Assembly: GCA_003450735.1 (NCBI GenBank)
Contig: DMEZ01000071.1
Span: 3,827 to 67,826 of the forward strand
Length of the DNA: 64,000 nt
Origin: Elusimicrobiota bacterium
GTDB taxonomy: Bacteria; Elusimicrobiota; Elusimicrobia; UBA1565
Direction of reading: 5' to 3'
The stretch's first letter is position 1. Every line of letters begins with the position of its first letter. Shown piece after piece: positions 39,501 through 48,500 of the stretch. Under the pieces are notes generated by a model. The model was not told where the DNA came from. It did not search any database and worked only from the letters and a program-made list of their open reading frames with translations. Position numbers and translations under genes: made by a program.

Positions 39501-42500
39501 CCTCGGGGACGGCGTTCTACAACCTCCGCGTCGGCGACCTGCCCGCGTCGATCTGGCCGGGCTACCTGCGTTCGGTCTCGACGCTGACCGTCACGAATTC
39601 CGTGATCCTCTCCTCGGGCGCTTTCGACCCGGGCCCGTACACGCTCACCCTCGGCGGCAGCTGGGAGCAGACCGGCGCCAGCTTCAATCCCTCCTCGGGG
39701 ACGGTGCTCATGCAGGGCTCCGCTCCGGCCCGCATCCTGCAGACGGCGGGCTCCCGCTTCCGCTCCCTGGAGGTCTACCGCACGACCACGACCCGCTTCG
39801 AGGGAGCGGTCTCGGCCAAGCAGTTCCGGATGGACGCGAACGCCGTGGACGTTTTCGTCCAGGCCGGCTCGACCCTCTCCGTGGAGACCGCCCGGTTCTG
39901 GTCGTCGAGCGCGCCTATCCGTCTGAGGAGTTCCATCCCCGGCGTCCCCTGGCATCTGGACTTGAGCAGTGCGATTGCCTTGAGCCGCGTGGACGTCCAG
40001 GACTCGGACGCCTCGGACGGTCTGGCCATCCCCGCATCCACCGTCTCGAACATCGACTCGGGGCGGAACCTGAATTGGGACTTCGACGTCCCGAGGGCCA
40101 GCATAACATGCCCCGCTTCGATGTTCGTCTCGCAACTGTCTGTCGTCAGCGGTACGTCTTTCGATCAATACACCCCGATGGAGAGTCTGCGCTTCACGAT
40201 GAAGAGTTCGGAGACTGAGCGTTGGTTGGACAGTGCCAACCACTTCACCGCCATGAGTCCGGTTTGGCTCACTCCAGTCGGGACCGGCACTTGGACTCTC
40301 GACATTTCGACCATCGGTTTTGTGAACGGCTACAATTATTGGCTCCATATCGAGGCAACGGATTCGGCAGGCCAGCGCGGGAGCCATCTCCGGACAATCC
40401 TCTTCGACAGCGCCCCGCCCTCCGTCGCCGTGCTCGCGCCCTCGAGCGGTTCCGTCATCGACGCGGGGATGAGCGTCTCCGGCACCGCCTCCGACCAGGC
40501 CGGGGTGAGCCGCGTCGAGCTGCGCTTCAGCCGCCTCTCGGACGGCTTCACCTGGGACTTCGACTCCTCGGCCTGGACCGCCGCTCCCGGCACATCGGCC
40601 GTGGCGGTCGCCCTCGGAACGGCCTCGTGGTCGTTCGTCCCGCCGCAGGCTTTGCGCGAGGCCTTCTCCCCCGGCAGCGACTACTACGTCTCCGCGAGGG
40701 GGGTGGACTTCTCGAGCCCGGCCAACACGGGCGCCTTCCAGCCCGTGCCCTTCACCTTCGTGGACGGGATCGCTCCCTCGTCGGTCTCCGTCCTGTCTGC
40801 CGCGTTCACGGGGGCGCCGGGCGCCCTCCGCCTCGACTGGCTCAGCGCAGGCGACGACGGAGCCTCCGGCGTCCTGCCCGCCGGCTCGGCCTTCTTCGTC
40901 CAGCGGGCGACCTTCCCCTCGGTGGAGTGGTCCACCGCCGCGGCCCAGCTCTCCCTCTCCACCTCCGGGGTCGCGGCAGGCCAGCCGGTCTCCCTGGCCT
41001 TCTCTGGGCTCAACGGCGGGACGACCTTCTACTTCCGCGTGTGGACGCAGGACGAGGCCGGCAACGTCTCGCCGCCCTCCGGCTTGGCCTTCGTCCACCT
41101 CCCCCTGCTGGCGGACCGGCTGGCCGTCGCCGCTCCGGGGGAGGTTTTCACTGATGGAGCGGGCCGCAGCGGGACACCCTCACCCCAGCTTACCTACAAC
41201 CCCTTCCCCGTCCACGTCTACGCGGTGGAGCCCTCCTCCCGCGTGGTGGCAAGCGCCCATGGCTGGGTGCGGCTCGTGGTGATCGACGACCCCTGGGCCC
41301 TCGTCTCCCCGAGCTCCGCCCCGCTCATCAACGGGCAGGCGGCCTTCACGCTGACCCTCACGGTCCCCCAGCTCGCGCGCATCCAGGCCGAGCCCATCGA
41401 GCCCCTGACCCTCTTGAGGGATGTGACCCAGGTCACATCCCTGAGCGGCACGAACCTGCTCGTGGCTCCGGCCTCCCTGGCCCCCAACTCGGCCCAGCAG
41501 GGGGCGGGCGTGGTCGGGATGCTGGCTTTGTCCCTGCGGACGAACGCCGGGACGATGGCGCTCACCGGGCTCAGCCTGCGGGTGCTCGGGAGCACGGGGT
41601 CCTTGACCGGAGTCTCCCTGTTCAGGGACGCGGACGCCAGCGGCCTGCTCGACGCCAACGCGGACGTCCGTTTGACGAGCGCCGCGGTCTCCGGAGCGGT
41701 GACGCTGGGCTTCGCTCATATCCTCGTCTCCACGATCCCCAGCCCGCTCTTCCTGGCCGTCGGCGTCTCCTCGGGCGCTCCCATCGGTTCGCAGTTCTCT
41801 CTGCTGATGGACTCGACCGCCTCCTTCGCGGTCAGCGGCGGCAGCGTCGCCTTCCAGGCGATCTATCCCATCCAGAGCGGTACTTCCATGGTGAGCCCGC
41901 CTTCGGGGACGAACGACGACCTCCTGCCGCCGCTCTCGGCCATCCTCTCCCCGGCGCACAACTCCTACCCGCCGGACCTTGCGCTCCTGCGCGGCACCGC
42001 GTCCGACAACGTGGCCGTGGACCGCGTTCTGGTCGGCATCCAGCGCCCCTCCGACGGCAAGTGGTGGGACGGGACGTCGTGGGCGTACGTCTCGGCGCCG
42101 GTCTTGAGCACGGCGAGCTACGTCCTTCCTGAGTGGGCTCTGACCAGCGGCCCCTCGAGCGCGAGCCTCACGGCGGGCCAGCTCTACCGCATCCTGAGCT
42201 GGGCCGTGGACAGCGCGGGCAACTTCCAGACCACCGCCGCTCTCAGCATGGTCTCCATCTCTTCGTCGTCAGAGCCGCTCGACCGCACCCCGCCGCTCTC
42301 GGCCATCCTCTATCCCGCCTCCGGCTCGGCGCTGAGTTCGCTGGGCACCGTCTCCGGCACGGCCTTCGACGAGACCGGCCTGGCCCGGGTGGAGACGGCT
42401 CTCTACGACGAGGCCCGCGGGCTGTGGTGGAACGGCGCGGGCTGGGGCGCGGGCGCGATGGTGCTCAACGCGGCCCAACTGGGCAACGGCTACTGGAGCT

Positions 42501-45500
42501 GGCCCCTGCCCGCCGCCTCCTCGTTCCTGACGGAGGGCTCGAGCTATACGCTCCTGGCGCGAGCCGCCGACGCGGCGGGCAACCTGCAGTCGCCCTTCGC
42601 CTCCTCCAGCTTCACCTACCAGGCCGCCGTGGTGGTGTCCACGCCGCAGGCCTCCATCACCCTTCCGATGCCTGGAGCGGTGGTGACGACCCTGGCCCAG
42701 ATCTCGGGGACGAGCTCGGGCTCTCCCGCCATGGTGCGCCTCTGGGTCCGCCATCCGGCCACCGGGCGCTGGTGGAAGGGCTCGAGCCAGGAGTGGACGG
42801 ACGCAGCGAGCGTCAACTACGCGGCCCTCTCGAACGGATTCTGGAGCTTCGGCTCGGGGCCCTCCTCCCTGCTCGCGAACTCCTCCTACACGGTCCAGGC
42901 CGAAGCGCGCGACTCGGCCGGGACGCTGGTGCAGACGCCTCCCGCGCTGGCCGTCGTGTTCACCTCCACCGCCGGCACGACGGCGCAGGACACCCTGCCG
43001 CCCGTCTCGGCCATCCTCTCTCCGGCGGCGGGCGCCTCGTCTTTGGTCAGCCTGGGCGTCATCGCCGGCACGGCCCTCGACAACGCGAAGGTGACCCAGG
43101 TCTTCGTGGGCGTTCGCCGCAACGCCGACGCGAGCTGGTGGGGGGAGGCCTCGGGCTGGCTGAGCGGCCAGGTGCTCAACCCCGTGAGCTTGTCGAGCCC
43201 GAGCGCCTCGTTCACCGCCTGGAGCTACGCCGCCCTGCCGGACAGCTTCCTGACCATCGGCAGTTCCTACACCATCCTGGCCTGGGCCAAGGACAGCTTC
43301 AACAATATCCAGGCCTCGCCCGCCGAGCGCTCCTTCACCTTCGCCACGGCGGTGGTCGTGGATACGACGCCTCCGGCCGCGGTCACCGACCTCGCCGCCG
43401 TCTCCACCGCGGCGGGCCAGGCGGAACTGCGCTGGACGGCGCCGGGCGACGACGGCCTCTCGGGGCGCGCGGCGGCCTACCTCGTGCGCTACTCCACGGC
43501 CGGGCCGCTCACCCCCTCGAACTTCTCCGGCGCTAGGAGCTTGAGCGCGCCCGCCCCCGCTTCGCCCGGCTCGGCCGAGGCTTTCGTCGTCTACGGCCTT
43601 GAGTCCGGCAAGCTCACCCACTTCGCGGTCCGGGGCAAGGACGAGGCGGGGAACCTCTCGCCCTACTTCAACTCGGCTTCCGCCCTGGTCCTCAAGCCCG
43701 TGGTTCCGGGCGACGGGAGCGGGGCGGCGGTGTGGTCGCCCGCGAACGCCCCGGCCTGCTCCCTCATCACGGCGACCATGACCTTCACGAACGGGACTCA
43801 CACCTTCCAGGCCGGCGGGCTCGCCGCCTTCCAGTTGCCCGAGGGCTGGCCGGAACCCCAGCTCGCCTGCTCGACCTGCGCGGCCTTCGTCCGGGTCGTG
43901 AGCACCACCCTCGCCTCCCTGGAGCCCGTCCTGCTGAAGGACTTCGGGCCGCGCTGGGCCGGGGCCCTGGTGACCTCGGGTCAGCTGCTCGGAGGCGAGA
44001 CCGTGCGCATTGCCGTGGACCGGGTCCAGCCGCCGCTGGACCTGCGCACGGGCGCGGCCCTGCCCGCGCGCAGCCGCGCCTCCTTCGGCGGCGAGGCTCG
44101 GGCGCTCCTTGTCCTTCCGTCCTTCAACCAGGTCGCCGGCCCCGCGGCGGCCGTGCGCCTCTCGGACGCTTCCGTCCTGTCCCTCGGGCCAGGCCAGGTC
44201 TCGCCGCCCATCTTCCTGGAGGGCCTCGACGCCTGCGGCCGCTACCGGAGCGCCCCCTCCTCGCCCAGGGAGGTGACCCTCTGGGTTTCCGCCGGCGGCG
44301 AACTCTCCTTGAGCCCCGCGTTCGCGGCGCCGGCTTCGAGCATGACCGTCGTCCTTTCCACGGCCGCGACCCCGCCCGTCTTCTTCCGGAGCGCCCTGAG
44401 CGGCGCCCGCACGCTCGACGTCGCCTACGTCGACCTCGAGCAGGGCGGCGTCCTGCGCCGCCTCTCGCGAGGGATGAGCGTCCTCGGGAGCGTCATCGGC
44501 TTCATGCCCGGCAGCGTGGGGGTGAGCACGGGCGCCAACCTGCCCGCGAAGGCCTCCGCCCTCATCACGCCGGACGGCGACCAGAACGCGGACGGCGCGT
44601 TCATCCTGTTCACCCCGAGCCTGAGCTCGGTCTCTTGGCGCGTGAGCGTGTCGAGCGCGGGGGACTTCAGCGCGGCCTGGCGGCAGTACGCCGGGACGGG
44701 CGACCCCGGGCGGGGCGTCTACTTCGACGGCAAGGACGCCTCCGGACGGATCCGGCCGGGGCCCTACTACGTGCGCATCGAGCTCAACGGCGGGGTGGCG
44801 GTGGACACCGCGACCATCGCGCTGAACGTCGGCACGATGGGCATCGCGGGCAAGGTCAAGGTCGGGGAGGGCGCGGTCGCGAACGCCAGGGTGTCCATCA
44901 GCGGGCCGGGCGCCTCGAGGGAGGAGCGCTCGGAGGCGGACGGGAGCTACGCCTTCTACGGCCTGCGGGCAGGAACGACCTACTTCCTCTCCGCGGAATA
45001 CTTCAACTCCGCGACGGGCGAGACCGCGCGGACGACGGCGGCCTTTGCCGCCCCTGCCGCGTCCCCGGCCGCCGACCTGAGCCTCCTTTTGACCGGACGC
45101 CTGAGGGTTTCGGCCCGCATCGCGCGGCCCGCCGGCTCCGACCTCTACGGGGAGGTGCGCATCCGCGACCTCGCCTCGGCCCGCTCCGCTTCGGGCCGCC
45201 TGCGTTTCGCGGCCGGCGCCATGTCCTCCGACGACGGCGGCGCGAGTCTCAGCACGTGGACCCTGTTCACAGTCCTGCCGGACACCTACGTCGTGACCCT
45301 CGCTTTGCCGGGCTACGAGGCGCAGACCGCGACGGTGACGCTGGCGGCCGGCTCCGTCCTGGACATCCAGCGCGCGATGACGCGCAAGGCGGACCTCTAC
45401 GGCCGCTTCGAACTGCCCGAACTGCAGGAGTACGGCACGGCCGTGGCCGTCGAGGCTCGCCGCTCGACGGACACCGCCCCGGCTCAGACCGCGATGCTCT

Positions 45501-48500
45501 ACCTGCCGGGACTCAAGGATGAGGGCCGCACGCCCGCGCTCTCCGGCGTCTTCGTGCTGGCCGGCCTCGAGCCCGGGGCCTACACTCTCACGGCCCGCGC
45601 CATCGGCTTCGAGCCGGTCAGCGCCGGCCCCTACACGGTCGGCTGGGAGGACCTCGGCGGTCCCGACACCCCGCTGGCCCTGCTGCCGGTCGCGGGCTAC
45701 GGCGGCTCCATCGCCGGCTCGGTCGCGGTGCAGGGCGACACCCTCTCCAAGGGAGCCTTCACCCTCACGCTCTCGGCCTTGAACCAGCGCACGGGCGCGA
45801 TGAGCTTCACCAAGGCCGCCTTCTCTCCCTCCGCCGCCCTCTCCAGCGCGACCTATCGCATCACGGGCCTGGGCGCGGGGAGCTACCGGGTCATCACGGC
45901 GCTCGAGGGCTTCGAGCTCGCCTCCGCGACCGCTCCGGTCGTCCTCTCCGCGGGCGGCTCCGCCGAGAAGAGCCTGCTTTTGCGGCAGTTCAACGGCCAG
46001 GTGCGGGCTCTCCTCACCCTGCCGGCCGGCTACGCGGACTACGGGAGCGTCAGCCTCGTGCTCAAGAGCAGCTCGACCGAGATCACGGGCACGGCGGACT
46101 CCTCGGCCTGGCTGAGCCCCGCGACCCTGGCCACCGCCCGCTGGACGCTCAGCGCGCGCTACGCCCGCACCGGCGCCGTCGCGAGCAGGACGGTGGACGT
46201 CGTGAGCGGCGCCTTGAGCGACGCGGTTCTCGACCTGAGCGGGCAGACCCAGCTCGTCTCCGGGACGGTGTCCCTCTCGGGCAGCGTTTCGCTGAGCATG
46301 GGCACGTACACCTTCACGGCCTCCGACGCGGCGGGCCTTTCCGCCGCGTCGGCCCTGTCAAGCTTCTGCTCGCGGGCCTACGGCGGCTGCGTGTCCACCA
46401 CGAGCTTCCGGCTCGAGCTCTACTCCCTCGACGACGCCGAAAGGGGCGATGGGCTCTTCGCGCCCATCGGCGCGGACGGGCGCTACCGCTTCGAGAACGT
46501 CCCGAGCGGAGCCTACGTGCTCCTCAACGCGACGGAACTCGACGGCTCCGCCGCCGACGGCTCCGAGGTCTCCTCGAGCTGGCAGGTGCTCCGAGTGGCC
46601 TCCTCGCCCGTCACGGCGGACATGAGCCTCCTGGCCGGCAAGGAGGTCCGCGGACGCTTCCTCCTGCCTTCCGGCGCCCTCGCGTCCCGCCTCTTCACCG
46701 TCTCCCTGCTCGACCGCTCGGGAGCGGCGGTGCAGTCGCAGAGCGTGTCTTTGCAGGACGCCGCCGAAGGGGCCTACGCCCTGCCGCGCATCGCCGACGG
46801 CAGCTATCTGCTGCTCGTGCAGGACGGCTCGGCGCCGCGGCAGTACGTGGCGGCGCCCCGCCCCGTCACGGTCTCGGGCGCGGACGTCGAGGTCGGGGAC
46901 ATCCAGCTTTCGCTCATGGGCGGCATCACGGGGAGCCTGCGCCTCAAACAGCTGGTCTACGGGAGCACGACGAGCCTGATCACCCCCATCACGCCGCTCA
47001 ACGCCGGGCTCCTGCCGGAGGCGCTGCAGGTCTTCGCCATGGCCGACCCCTGGGTCGAAGGCGGCTTCGGCTCGGCCGAGCGCTCCAACGGACGCATCCT
47101 GCTCGACGACAACGGACGCTTCTCGATCACAGGCCTCGTCCCCGGGAAGTACAAGGTCCGTTTCGAGCAGAGCGGCGGCTCCGACGCCCTGGGCCAAGGC
47201 GGCTTCAACCTGGCTCCAGCCGAACTCTCCGGGGTGGAGGTGAGCGAAGGGCAGTCGAAGGACGTGGGCGACGTGGATCTGCCCGTCGCGCAGACGGTGA
47301 ACGGCGCCGTGCGCGACCCGAACGGGCACCCCCTCGCGAACGTCGAAGTGAGCGCCGAGGCCGTCGGCGCGGCGCACCGGGTGGCCGCCCTCACCGACGC
47401 TTCGGGCCGCTTCACCCTGGTGGGACTCGACCCCTCCCTGCGCTACTACGACATCCTGGCGCTGCGGCGGGAGGGGGAGGAGGAGTCCGACCAGCCGCGC
47501 TCCGCCTACGGAGAGGCCCGGCTCTCGGGCGTGGACATCCTCACGCGCTACTCGGGCATCGACCTGGCTCTCCCGCTGGCCGATGCGGACCTCGTCTGCG
47601 CGGTCTCCGCCTCCGACGGGAGGGCGCTGAACTCCCCGCACCCGGTCTACGGCTCGAGACCCGGCGCCAAGGTCTTCTTCCTGCGCTCCGATTCGGTCCC
47701 CAGGAGCCCCAACGGCGACCTGGCCGTCTTCACGGCGGCGGACGGGGCGCTCCGGGTCCGCAGCCTCGTGCCGGGGAGCTACACGCTCACCGCCTTCGCG
47801 CTGGACCACAAGCGCGCGGCCAAGACCCTGCGGCTGCGCTCGGGCTCGAACTCCTCCTGCTCCATCAGCCTGGAGCCGGAGGAGGTGGCCTTGAGCGGGG
47901 TCCTCACCCACTTCGACGGCTCTTCGCCCAGCAGCGGAGAGGTCGAGCAGGTCGTCGCCGCGGCCGCGGACGGCTCGGAGCGGCTCTACGCCGAGCTCGT
48001 CAGGCCCGGCAACTCGCAGGTGGTCACCCACTACGAGCTCGCCGGCCTGCGCGTCGGAACGGTCTACCAGCTCCTGGTCTACGACGCCGACGGCGACGTC
48101 TACGCTCCGCCCGAAGCGGCCTCCTTGCGCTTCGACTCCGCGGGAGAGCAGCGCCTGAACCTCCACATCAAGCCCGTGCGGCCCGCGGTCTCCGCCTCGG
48201 TGGTGAAGCAGGGGGAGCGCCTCTTCGAGCTCGAGTTCACGGCCACGAAGGCCCTGCGCAAGCGCACCGACGCGGACGAGGACGCCGCGGGGCTCGTGCG
48301 CGCGTCCACGGGGACGCTGACGGGGGCCCGCATCAGCCCCGACCGCAAGACCCTCTCCGTGAGCCTCGACGCGGCCGGCGTCTCGGCCGCGTCGGCCACC
48401 GTGCGCTTCCGCGCCTTCAGCAACGTCAGCGACCCCGAATCGGCCGACCCGCTCAACCCCGAGCTCTCGATGGAGACCACCGCCTACGTGTTCATCGGGA